Source: Toxorhynchites rutilus septentrionalis
Taxonomy: Eukaryota > Arthropoda > Insecta > Diptera > Culicidae
Reading direction: 5' to 3'
Length of the DNA: 64,000 bases
NCBI RefSeq assembly: GCF_029784135.1
Contig: NC_073746.1
Location: forward strand, 97,867,015-97,931,014
Both the position numbers and the translations under genes were made by a program. Below the pieces are notes generated by a model. It did no database searches. It was not told the DNA's origin and saw only the letters and a list, made by a program, of their open reading frames with translations. Position 1 is the first letter of the stretch. Each line of letters opens with the position of its first letter. Positions 12,205 to 22,802 of this stretch are shown piece after piece.

Positions 12205-12785
12205 TATTGGGGCTCATATGGCGTCAGCCTAATGATATATATTCAATATTTTGACAATGTTTGCTTACAACTATGTTAGTAATATGTAACCGATTACTCG
12301 CGGTTGGCTCGAGGTTAGTATTTCAAGTGTTCTCATAATTGGGATGTTGCAGTCTTCAGTTCTTTGTGCTCCCGTGGCCGAGTGGTTAGCGTCAAACCTA
12401 ACATGCCGGGGGTTCGGGTTCGATTCCCGTTCTGGTCGGGGAAATTTTTCTTCAAAGAAATTTCCTCTGACTTGCACTGTGGTCACGCGTATTCTAGAGC
12501 TTGCCACTCAGAATGCATTCAAGGCGTGTTATTTGGCATAGAAATCTCAATTAAGTACTAATGAAAATGACGCAAGTAATGCTACGTTGAGACGGCGGAG
12601 TTCCTCTAGGAACGTTAGTGCCATATAAGAAGAAGAAGAAGAAGAAGAAGTCTTCAGTGCTCTGTACGTGTGCCCGACACGGGATACTTCCTATTGGGAT
12701 GCAGCTGACCGTTAATCAGCAACGCCCCCCTAGTCTGCACCCCATGTCTAGCGTGGTCCGTCTTTCTCGTTAAGTATTATGCATT
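12205..12785 (-). mobile_element. LINE 3' end (minus strand), split by a SINE
   Basis: Same sequence as 43930-44200 and, in opposite orientation, the 3' region at 61840-63170. Landmarks on the plus strand are GGCTCATATGGCGT, ATGTAACCGATTACTCGCGG, GGGATGTTGCAGTCTTCAGT, CCTATTGGGATGCAGCTGAC and CGTTAATCAGCAACG. The order and direction show this is the 3' terminal part of the non-LTR retrotransposon whose RNase H end lies at 61218-61620. The SINE at 12368-12650 interrupts it. The full 5' part is missing, as is usual for LINE insertions. Confidence 0.85.
12368..12650 (+). mobile_element. tRNA-derived SINE, full copy, with TSD
   Basis: The RNA polymerase III A box TGGCCGAGTGG (12375-12385) and B box GGTTCGATTCC (12417-12427) lie in a tRNA-like head. 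A body follows with TTCAAAGAAATTTCC, CACGCGTATTCTAGAGC and GCATTCAAGGCGTGTTAT, then TACGTTGAGACGGC and a (GAA)n tail. A direct repeat of about 16 bp, GTCTTCAGTTCTTTGT / GTCTTCAGTGCTCTGT, flanks it. The uninterrupted target is preserved in the LINE copy at 44080. I recognise the type but not the family name. Confidence 0.93.
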
Positions 12786-12984
12786 GGAAGTAGTGAAAAT
12801 ATGTCTTCTATTCAACGGTTCACAGCTTTCAAAAATATTCGCAATATTTGTCAAGATATTACTTTCTCTGGTTTTGACCCAATCTCACCCCCATCGACGG
12901 TAACTAAAATATATATATCATATGAAAATGAAATTTTGATTTTGGATAGCCTTCACAGTATACACAAGATATAAAAAAAATGTA
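12786..12984. other. No feature seen
   Basis: Short AT-rich spacer between LINE end and the palindrome-family repeat. Confidence 0.4.
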
Positions 12985-14420
12985 AGGGGTTGTATCTAGG
13001 ACGCTACTGCATATTTTCGACGTAGAACTACGCAATTATATTATATTATGCAATTTACTTGTTTAACACTTCGAATATTATTTTGGACTGCATCGAAATT
13101 TGTGTAACAGATTATGTTCTTCGTTACAAATAAATTTGATGAGCGCCCTTTTACGTTTGATATTATGCCTAGGACTAGCAAAATATGAGAACGGAAGAAT
13201 TGTCAAACGATCATTGTATTTTATATTTCCCTCTGAAATTATTGCACATCTCATGTTTACGTAGTTTTTGAACCGCGAAAGTTCATTCACCTCTAGTATC
13301 TGAAATGACGATTTACTCAGGCTTCTCAGTTACGTTAAAAGTACGTTTTAGGGAAACATATTCCGATTTGCACAACGACAAGCGAATACAAAAGTATTCA
13401 ACATCAAAAAATACCCCCGACTCGCATGTATTTGCAAAGTGGATGCCCCCAGGTATATGAAATTTGAAGTCCGTGTTAGGGAAACACAGCTCAGTTGAAA
13501 AAAAAATACTCCCAACTTGCATGTTTTGACAAGGCTCCCCGAGACAGAATGATTTTGAAGTCCGTGTTAGGAAAACATAGCGCGGTGGGAACAAAAATAC
13601 CCCCGACTTGCATGTATATTTTCAGAGCAGATTTTCACAGGTACATCGATTTTGAAGTCTGTGTTGGGGACACCGTAAATCGGGCCAATAAAAAATTGGC
13701 AGTTAGGGCGTTTAGATAACGTTTGACATTTTACAGTTATTCAATTGTTCATCTCATGAAAAATAACATTTTATTAATTGTAATAGGCGCGTAAAAATAT
13801 TTCCTATCAATTGATGCAAACATCTTTCCGATCTGTTAAGAAATGTTCGAGTTATTAGCATTCGAAATATGGGTAGGGTAAGCACACAAATGGTGCACCC
13901 GTGGCCGAGTGGTTAGCGTCTCACATTATCATGCCGGGTGTTCGGGTTCGATTCCCGTTCTGACCGGGGGATTTTTTCGTCAAAGAAATTTCCTTCGACT
14001 TGCACTGTGATCACGCGTATTCTAGAGCTTGCCCCTCGGAATACATTCAAGGCGTGTTATTTGGCTTAGAAAATCTCAACTAAGTATTAATAAATGACGC
14101 TAGTTAATGCATACGTTGAGACGGCAAAAGTTCCACAGGGAACGTTAACGCCATTCAAGAAGAAGCACACAAATCGGCAGAACAAATGTATGGGAAAAAG
14201 GAAGTTCTTCCAGTATTCATGAATTTCAACCGTTTAGAGATTAGCGAATTGAAATGTATAGCATATCAAACAAATCTTAGAGAATTTCCAATTCGATTGG
14301 TATGCAATTCATGAGAATTCGTTCACAGAGAGAATAGTTATTAACGTTAAATTTATTTCAAAAAAACGTGACCTGTATTCTGATTTGGCACCCTTCTGAA
14401 AGACGTAGTTCTACGTCAGG
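12985..14420 (+). repeat. Long copy of the GACGTAG-palindrome repeat family
   Basis: The left part begins AAGGGGTTGTATCTAGGAC and soon reaches a palindrome, GACGTAGAACTACGC (13020-13034). A minisatellite-like zone follows (13320-13690, units of about 90-100 bp around GAAGTCCGTGTTAGGGAAAC). Next comes a conserved block, GTTAGGGCGTTTAGATAACG to CCTATCAATTGATGCAAACAT (13700-13850), shared with 58450-58600. Then a SINE insertion (13893-14163) and the 3' part ATTTGGCACCCTT (14383), ending in GACGTAGTTCTACGTC (14402-14417). There is no coding capacity. Whether this is one element or a mosaic cannot be settled here. Confidence 0.6.
13893..14163 (+). mobile_element. tRNA-derived SINE, full copy, with TSD
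   Basis: Same family as 12368-12650: head GTGGCCGAGTGGTTAGCGTC, B box GGTTCGATTCC, body and GAAGAAG tail. The direct repeat AGCACACAAAT flanks it (13881-13891 and 14164-14174). The related repeat at 43484-43510 shows the empty target reading AAGCACACAAATGGACAG. Confidence 0.92.
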
Positions 14421-14476
14421 AATCGGAGCGGATCGCGTCAAAATTGACCGTTTTTCGGCTGATTCGGTGTGGAATT

Positions 14477-14478
<2 letters not shown>

Positions 14479-14516
<38 letters not shown>
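14479..14516. repeat. (TC)n microsatellite
   Basis: A pure TC dinucleotide run of about 38 bases. Confidence 0.97.
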
Positions 14517-14517
<1 letters not shown>

Positions 14518-14520
14518 ATT

Positions 14521-17500
14521 TCGATTATGGAACAATTCTTATTCCACATTCGAACACTAGCTGCCCCAGTAAACAAACACCAATTTACGAAAATTACCTT
14601 CAGCACGTGCTTGAACATTTACTATCACTTTTTGGTGGAAATAATCATATGAATCGCATCTATAAAATTATACTTAGCGCAATTCGCAACATGATGCTAT
14701 TCGACATCCGCTTCCCGGCGGAAAGTGGAACGTTTATCAGAGAATTAGGAACATAAAGGGTATTCGTACACACGATAGTGTTCTAAGTACATTTTGAACA
14801 CCACATAAAGATGATTTATTCCGCCTTTCGCGGTGCAGGCGGTGCAACGTGGCTGCCGCTTTATTTTCGGACCCGGTATCACGCTCCTGTGAAGTAGCCG
14901 CCATTGAATGAAGTGTTGGATATGATATCGCCATAAATTGTGCGCCCTCGAAGGAAAACGAAAGAAAAAGACTTCATTTAGTTTTTCCTTCGATTTTCAA
15001 CTCAAAACGATTGTGAGCGCAGTGTGCAATTCCGGTTGCGGTCTCGAAACGGCCTTTTGCCGGGTCCGATTTGAAGAGAGAACTCGCCGACTGGTATTCA
15101 GTACACTCCAGTGTCTAATGTAATGCAAGGGAAGGTTGCAAAAAAGAGATTTATTGGCGTTGGATTCTTGATGGAGGTAGTAAATAACCTGTGAACAAGC
15201 ATTCGCCTACCGGCCGAGCATTGAAGTCACATAAAAATTGATTTTATTGCGCCTTAAACAGGTGTTGTTTATAAATTTCTTCGGCACTACCACGCCGCCA
15301 CCGCGCCGAAGGTTCACTCCGAGAGATGCCTGCCCATGCCAACGGCGCAGCTGAAATATGATACAGCACGTATGGATTTGCCGCACTTAGAGCGGTGAAG
15401 AACCTGTTTTGTGGACGGAGGGTAACCATATTCTAATGTTCATCAAGCGGTCCCTTGCAAGAGCGTTGATGGATCGATCATGTTGCCCCACTGCCAATGC
15501 TTATATTGCAGTGGCTGATGCTTTATTGTTTAATGGTAGTGTTAGTGTTAGTAAAAACTACATCGGTCACATAAAATTATTCTTTTCTCAGCATGAAAGA
15601 GATCCTGATTACATGTTTTGGAAAAATGTAATCAGAGCTGTATAAAAAAATCGATTAGCACACACAAATATCCCAAAATTTTCTGGTAAATAATGAGAAA
15701 AAGTATGTATTAATACAAAAGATCAAGATTAGTTATTCACCTATCAATTGATTTAAAAATAGACTACGTAAACATCAACAAAAACAAGGTCAGAATCATC
15801 GTAAGAGAACCAACCAAGTTGTTTTGAATGCCGCCTGAGAAATAAATTCATTTTATGCACAATAATACAAATGCAAGCCGCCGTCACAGTTGTTGCTGTG
15901 AACGAAGTATGAAATATAAATTTCGCAGACACAATACGCAAATAAATTCACTCTCAATAGATTTATCGATTCCTAGCTTCCCACTGCTAAGCAATTTCGT
16001 TTCTTCTGTCGCTTCTCAAATCAGTGAACGTAGTTGCCCCACGACCCGATGTCGTTCGCTAGCTGGCTCTCCGATGAGTAGAAGTATTTGGAGAATCGTA
16101 GAACCACGCTGGGGCTGATGTGATAAATCGTTTCAAACTCCAATGATCTACGAGCAGAGCGAGATAATAAAAATCGTCATTTCAATTACATGGGAAACAT
16201 CTTAATTAAACGGTTGTTCAGTTCGCACCCAATCTGGTAGAAATTTTAACGAAATGATGCCTTCCATAAAATAACTTAGGCAAGAACCACACCTTTTTCC
16301 AAAAACATCTTTCTCCACAAACACGGTAATCAAGATGTTCGGAATGCACTGGATCGCATAAAAGTCTACAATCAGTGTATGTTTAATTTCCATAAAAATA
16401 CTACACAAGCTTACCGACACGAACTGATTTTTTTTTCATGGGCTCTCCCCCAAATCGGGGTGCTCAGGGATAGCAGATATTTAATTATCCTATTGTCAGA
16501 ACAGTTTCGAGCCCTCGTTTGTCTGACAAGCCATAAAACGAACTCCACATATCGTCTTTTGTGGGATGAAAAGTTTCAAAACGAATAACGAATAAGCGCA
16601 TCATTGATTGCCACTTGAGAATCGCTTCGGACAAGATTAAAATGACATTTGAAATAACGTGGAGACACTCAAGGGATTATCCCGCTCAAGTTCCCACCAA
16701 TCGTTTCTAGTCGGCTGGTGCGAAGTTGTTTGTGATAAATCTGATGTCTCAATAGATTCTGTCACCTACGTAGAGCATATTGACGCATTGAACTTGATCA
16801 AGACACGACATTTGTTGAAGGTAACAGCAGATTTGCCTTATTAAGCCATTAAAGAGGTGCACACTTTTTTACATTTTCAGAGTTTGCATTTGTTTTTCTT
16901 TCATTTGATCATTTGTGAATGGGGTACTTCCAAATGCGTATATTTTTTGACAATTCTTTTAATTCCATTATTTTCTAGGATGAAACATAGGTACCTAATA
17001 ACATTATATTTCATGAAAAAGGCTAAATCAAATCATTCATCATTATTTCGAAGAAATTCTCCTGATACTGTTTATCATAAAAAATAATAATTAATACACG
17101 CGATCAAACTTGTAGTTCACCCATACAAATTATAGTGGACAGATCTATTCACCACTTTTATGCACACCGCTTATCGTAAAATACATCCTCCCTTAATGAA
17201 AAATATGCATCTCATGCGTGGTTTGTGGATTAAGATAAAGGTGCCATTCCCCAGTTCGACGGTCAACAGGTTGACCTCGGCGTGGTTTCTGTTCTTATAT
17301 TTTGTACTGCATAGAAGGGAACAACCAGCAACAACGGCCTCTGTAATGTGTCCATCGTTAGCTTGATCGCCTTTCTCTGAAAATGAAGAGATAATAAGTA
17401 CACAACACCTAATTTCATCGTCGCGTACGCGGTTTGCCCCAGGTTCGGAAGTGGAGCTGTATTTTGAATCTTCGTAACCACAAACTTCGACAAAAGCTGT

Positions 17501-18150
17501 CGAAGCTGAACTGGGGAGGTTAAAAAGCTCCCAAGACACTGACGAGACTGTATTCCACATAAATTTGTGTTTCATCCATTTTATTCATTCTTTTCTAGGT
17601 TCAAATTTTAATGTTAACCTAACGTCTTATTTATGACCTTTTTCACTGTAAAGATGGCAACGGAGACTAGAGGGATCTAGCTACCTTTAAATGGTAACGA
17701 AAGTGAGAGCATGAGCTGCTCCATCAATCTACATAAATGCAAACGCAAGCGCACCTTGCTCCCCGTGAAGGTGTTTCGCTGATTTACGTTTCCTCCTGGG
17801 TTGAGTATTAATACACGCTATATGTTTGGGTCATGGTTTCACGCGACGGATCCCACCTAATCAACTATCTGCGACGATTCACTGCTCAACACAACAGGCC
17901 AAATATAGGCAAGTGACCCACAGTTCATACATGGTCGTGTGGGACGACAAAACTCTTGATCAAAGCTGATGGAGAGATATGCTTCATTCTTAGGTGAACC
18001 ATTGTGTCAGGACAATCAGATAGTGCTGAATTTTGCCGGACAAATTATTTCTCACGAATTTTAGCAATGTAAATATCATGTCGACAAGATAAGTTGAAAC
18101 CTCAACTGTGAAATCTCAATAAAGCACATCAAGAGGGAAGCTTTTATAAG
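14521..18150. other. 3.6 kb without a recognised gene or repeat
   Basis: No repeat family from elsewhere in the window recurs here, which suggests single-copy intergenic or intronic DNA. A minus-strand ORF at 17171-17575 is listed separately. GC-richer patches occur at 14820-15110, 15290-15420 and 16000-16110 but show no recognisable protein. Confidence 0.4.
17171..17575 (-). CDS. Unidentified 134-codon ORF, probably chance
   Basis: ATG at 17575 (minus strand) opens 134 codons with no domain I recognise, no signal peptide and no transmembrane run. It has a modest Cys content in the middle (ending CSLLC). There is no obvious promoter or splice context, and the start context is not distinctive. 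It is listed only because it is one of the longer ORFs in a stretch free of repeats. Confidence 0.12.
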   Translation of the reverse strand: MKHKFMWNTVSSVSWELFNLPSSASTAFVEVCGYEDSKYSSTSEPGANRVRDDEIRCCVLIISSFSEKGDQANDGHITEAVVAGCSLLCSTKYKNRNHAEVNLLTVELGNGTFILIHKPRMRCIFFIKGGCILR

Positions 18151-18153
18151 ATA

Positions 18154-19826
18154 ACTAGCTGACCCGCGAACTTCGTCCCGCTCAAAATTGATTTTTCGAT
18201 ATGAATTCTTTTGAGCACAGACACAATTTTCACTCAACTTAAATAACTTGCAAATAACACGTTTCTCCGTAACATAGAATACATGTTTGCTACAGAGAAG
18301 TAAATTTTTTTCTTCAAAGCGCGTTATTCTACCTGAGAATCCAGTGCCATTTTCGCTCCACACCAACGGAACACGAAGCTTAAATCTATAATCCGAAATC
18401 CAATTAGACTTACAACAATGTCATTGTAGAACATATGGGAATTAATGTCATTCGAACTTTTCTTCAATGTTTTCAAAACAATTCAAATTTGTTTCTCTCC
18501 ATAACATTGATCTACGGGCAGAAACGAATAAAACAAAAAAGACGACTCATATCGGGACATTCCATTCGGCAACACGTTTGGCCTTCCATTTTCATTATAT
18601 ACAGGCTGACCCGGCAAACTTCGTCCCGCCGAACATTTGTTTTTTGTTATCAATAACATTCACGTTTTCGTACTATGAGCAATTTCATGGGTCCAATCGC
18701 AGAACTGTTCGTTGATTGATCTTCTAATCGACCCCGTTGAAATTACCTTTTACTATAAAATTTCTAGTATTTCTAACAAAACTCATCACGATAATATAAG
18801 ATTATTTTCAGACACAATACTCGTTCAAGATTTTTCAACCACTGGCAAATAACATGTTTCTCCGTTACATGGAAAAAAAGTTTTATACAGAAAATATAAT
18901 AGAATAAAGATAGCCCTAATTTTGACAATTCCTTCCTCGAGTTCTGCTCTTATCAACCAATTCGGCGATACTTTTTTTATCGGTATTAGAAATGTTTCTT
19001 GCCCCCTAAAACCTCCACATGCCAAATTTAGTTCAGTTTGCTTGATTATTCTTGAATTATGCAACAATGTATTTTTCATTTGTATGGCAGCCCAACCCCC
19101 CCCTCAGAGAGAGAGGAGGAGTGTCTATTCACCATGGAAACGTTTCGTGTCCTCTAAAACATTCGCATGACAAATTTGGCTCCATTTGCTTGATCAGTTT
19201 TCGGATTATGCAGAAATTTATCTTTCATTTGTATGGCAGGGGGGGGGTGGGAGTGTAGTGAGTAACTACCCTAGAAACATTTATTGTACCCTAAAACCTC
19301 CACATGCCAAATTTGGTTTCATTTGCTTGATTAATTCTCGAGTTATGCAGAAATTTGTGTTTAATTTTTATGGCAGCCCAACCTAAGAAAGAGGAGGAGT
19401 AACTAACCACCATAGAAACATTTATTGCACCCTAAAACCTCCATATGCCTAATTTGGTTTCATTTGCTTAATTAATTCTCGAGTAATGCAGAAATTTGTG
19501 TTTCATTTGTATGGCAGCCCCTCCTTAGAGAGGGGGGTGGAGAGTCTAACCACCATAAAAACATTTATTGCACCCTAAAACCATAATATGCCTAATTTGG
19601 TTTCATTTGCTTGAATAATTCTCGAGTAATGTAGAAATTTGTGTTTAATTTGTATGGCAGACCCCCTTAGAGAGGGGGAGGGGTCTCAAACTATCACAAA
19701 AACCTTCCCCGGCTCCAAAAACCCCTACATACCAATTTTCATGTTGATCGATTCAGTAGTTTCCGAGTCCATAAGAATCAGACAGACAGACAGACAGAAA
19801 TCCATTTATATATATATAGATAACTT
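18154..19826 (+). repeat. TAGCTGACCCGGC-family interspersed repeat, with array of ~130-bp units
   Basis: Two heads occur: ACTAGCTGACCCGCGAACTT at 18155 and GGCTGACCCGGCAAACTTCG at 18604. Both are followed by the shared GAATA..AACACGTTTCTCCGT text. From about 18990 there are five to six imperfect units of about 125-140 bp. Each unit contains AAACCTCCACATGCCAAATT, TTTGCTTGATTAATTCTCGAG-like text, ATGCAGAAATTTGTG and TTTGTATGGCAGCCC. The 3' end is CGATTCAGTAGTTTCCGAGT, then (CAGA)n and a TATATATA tail. The microsatellite tail is reminiscent of non-LTR retrotransposon ends, but no reverse transcriptase is visible. I do not recognise the family. Confidence 0.8.
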
Positions 19827-20909
19827 ACGATATATGGTTGGGGCATGAACCAATTTTCCTCAAAGTTTGTGGATCACAACAAAAATATGCTATTAGGAAA
19901 AGTAATATATGTGTCTTTAAAAAAATATAACAAAACGAAATTCTCACCTAATCAGGATAAGATATTGACGTAGGAATACGTCTTTGATTTCTATATAAGG
20001 GGGTCACTCTATGAAAAATGTAACGGAAAAATAAGAGATTTCAAATGCATATAACGTAGGATCGTTCTTACGATATATGTTATAGTATATACCAATAGAC
20101 GGCAAATTTGTCCAACATTTTTTTCGCCAGAGACATCAATAGTGAAAATAGTAAAACAAGTGAGCAATTTCACCTATAAAAGAGGTATGTTTTGAAAGCG
20201 AATGCAAAAGCAAATCATGTATTATGGATTCTTTCTTTCAACTTGATACTCGTGAATGTTTTGTGCTAAACAAGGTTATGTGCAATAATTCATTCTATCA
20301 AACAAATAGGAAATCCAGTCAATCTATAGGAATAAGTGTAGATGGTTGAGTGGGTTGGTAAGATGGCTGCAATCCCGTCGAAATTAATTATTTCAGAAAA
20401 TTTAAGAAAAACTATTCCAGCGATACAAACGGCTCACAGTGTCAGTGTGTGTGACGTGAAATAGAGTCTGCAAACGTACATTATTTCACCGAAAAACCTA
20501 CTTCTCCCGATGATTTACAATACCATAGTTATCCATTAAAAATTATAAACCAATAAAGCAGCTTTATGATTTCATGTGTATTTTGCCTCAAAATATCAAT
20601 TGTTTCATATTTTCAACATTTCTTGTTTCTTCTTCTTATTCAATGTAATCAATGACGATATATTTGTTGTATACCGAACCTCATATACTTCGGCTGCCAT
20701 TCCACTCAATTATGTTTCACACAGATATTCATTATTCATTTTCAGTTAGACAGTTGAACAGTTCAACTTCTGGCAGGAAAGCTTATTTTATTTTTTGTTC
20801 GTTACAACCCGTTTGAGAGCTATGAGTACATATAACAAACGGCCCTCCTCAGAGCTACCATATGGAGTTTCAATACAGTCAAATTGATCTATTATTCAAT
20901 AGAACATCT
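19827..20909. other. No gene recognised; contains a GACGTAG palindrome
   Basis: The palindrome variant GACGTAGGAATACGTC lies at 19968-19983 and is followed by TATATAAGGGGGTCAC, a layout like the minus-strand family ends at 31243 and 48444. The rest is AT-rich. Confidence 0.45.
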
Positions 20910-21763
20910 TGTCAGTCTCCTCCCTCCCAAAAATTTTCTCGTGGTATGTTCGACCATAACACCCACTCATCTCCACCCATAAAACATCATACAGCACCCC
21001 CTCCTCCCCACTGGATGGTGTCTACATACTCTGTCTTTTTCCGCTGGTAATGATGAAGCATTTATTTTAGTTACAAGTTACCTCAGAATTCAATAAGTTC
21101 GCACTTTTGCCCCCATTATGGGGCAAAAGTACGCATTTGCCATTTTGTATTAAAATAAGTTTTTGTCTAACTACAAACAAAACTCGAGAAATTCTCGTAC
21201 TACGTTTCGAAGATAATACATATAGTAGGGTGACAATGGATGTATGGAAACAATTTCATCATAGAATTTCAAAAACCGACCATGTACATTTTGTTTATTG
21301 GCACAAAATAATGATCTGTGCAAAGTTTCAGCTCAATCGGACATGATTTAGGGGTGCCTCAAAGTGCTCAAAGTTTTGATTTTCCCAAAAAGTCGATTTT
21401 CGACCAAAAATTAGTTTTCGAGATAACACCAGATCTCGACGTTTTATACATTTATAAGTCGTTTGGCATCGACAAAAAAAAATCGATTCTCTGGATTTCC
21501 TTTACTCCCTCCTTTAGAAGTGTTTCGAGGATCAAAAAAGCTTTGAGCGCTTTGAGGCACCCCTAAATCATGTCCGATTGAACTGAAACTTTGCACAGAT
21601 CATTTGTTTGGGCCAATAAACAAAATGTACATGGTCATTTTTGAAATTCGATGATGAAATTATTTCCATATATCCATTGTCACCCTACTATATGTATTAC
21701 CTTCGAAACGTAGTACAAGAATTTCTCGAGTTTTGTTTGTAGTTAGACAAAAACTTATTTTAA

Positions 21764-22530
21764 CTCTTTGTGGTCGTTTGTCTGCTCTCAACCACCATAC
21801 CTTTTTTACCGTTCTGATCGTTTGTCTGCTCTCAGCCACCACAGCAAAAAAAAATGTTAATTTTATTTTTTACTCAACCAAGTATCCAAGTTTATGCTTT
21901 TCCTATACGAAGCTTGATGTCTAGTGAACCTGTTCACGAATCAATACCGTGCTCCTATGTGTAATAGATAATTGTACTCGGTATTAAACAAAGTAGTCAC
22001 CCACACAAGACAACGCACAGTGTGTTGAATGCATAGGAATGTGGTACAAAAATCATAACAGCAGAATTTAGCCATTGTAACACTTTGGTGTGATGGAAAG
22101 TATTGTTCATAAGTATCACAACTACTGTTTGCATAAATGTCTAATGTTATTTGAATAATCGCATAAGTGTCTCAAGCGACAACATCTTTTTTATATAAAA
22201 ACATCACATTAAAATGCATTGTTAAGTTAATACATATACAGTAGAGCCCTGATTATCCGCGGAATAGTCGGGCGAGCTCACCGCGGATCATGAAAATCAA
22301 GGACAACACAAAAAATGACTAAAAATGAGGTACAAACACAAAAAAAAACAGATATTTCAGCATGAAAACGATGTTTTATCTATACAGGAATCATTAAACT
22401 GTATATAGTTCACAAAAAAAATTAAAAAATGTTTATTTTTCATAATCTTGCAAGTATCACTGCTTTTTCAAGGACAAATAATTCCGACCAGCACGACACC
22501 CATGCCCAAATTTAATACGACCGCAAAAGG
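21764..22530. mobile_element. 767-bp TTAA-flanked (piggyBac-like) non-autonomous element
   Basis: TTAA occurs at 21760-21763 and 22531-22534. The tips are CTCTTTGTGGTCG and, on the reverse strand, CCTTTTGCGGTCG. The insertion breaks the right arm of the foldback element exactly at a TTAA still present intact in the left arm region (ATTAAAATAAG / TTATTTTAATAC). TTAA duplication with C-rich CCYTTTGCGG-type tips is the hallmark of the piggyBac superfamily. It carries no transposase; the interior holds a pogo-like MITE end (22239 on). Confidence 0.82.
22239..22460 (+). mobile_element. Pogo-like MITE fragment (left end)
   Basis: TA followed by CAGTAGAGCCCTGATTATCC and GCGGAATAGTC, matching the tip of the complete MITE at 28257-28602. 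Shared interior text follows (GACTAAAAATGAGG, AAAC.ATGTTTTAT). The opposite tip is absent. Confidence 0.8.
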
Positions 22531-22747
22531 TTAATACAAAATGGCAAGTGCGTACTTATTGAATTGTACTTGTGAGGTAACTTGTAACAAAAAAAATGCT
22601 TTATCATTACCAGCGGAAGAAGACAGAGTGTGTAGGCACCATCCAGTGGGGAGGAGGGGGTGCTGTATGATGTTTTATGAGTGGAGATGAGTGGGTGTTA
22701 TGGTCGAACATACCACGAGAAAATTTTTGGGAGGGAGGAGACTGACA

Positions 22748-22802
22748 ATATAAGATATCTGAAATGTCCAACATTTGAAACATAATTCTTTTTTTTTTAA
22801 CA
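22748..22802. other. Short spacer
   Basis: AT-rich spacer between the foldback element and the next repeat head. Confidence 0.4.

Larger units (their letters stand above)
20910..22747. mobile_element. Foldback element with ~470-bp arms, interrupted
   Basis: The left arm runs from about 20910 to 21380 and carries GTCAGTCTCCTCCCTCCC, GGTATGTTCGACCATAACAC, CACCCCCTCCTCCCCACTGG and GGTGCCTCAAAG. Its reverse complement is found in two pieces, 21530-21763 and 22531-22747. The split point is the TTAA-flanked insertion at 21764-22530. Removing that insertion restores one continuous right arm and a loop of about 150 bp. No ORF is evident. Inverted symmetry over this length with a small loop is typical of foldback DNA elements. 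No clear flanking duplication was found. Confidence 0.88.

Noticed and set aside
12375..12435. A true tRNA gene (A and B boxes present)
   Set aside because: The body, (GAA)n tail and target duplications show it is a tRNA-derived SINE; no tRNA cloverleaf 3' half follows.
13313..13594. Repetitive peptide in a minus-strand ORF (ELCFPNTDFKF, SGVFF repeats)
   Set aside because: Simply the translation of the ~95-bp minisatellite units; the equivalent array at 58000 is not open in that frame.
14358..14756. ORFs containing RERERE or SLSLSL runs
   Set aside because: They are read-through of the (TC)n microsatellite.
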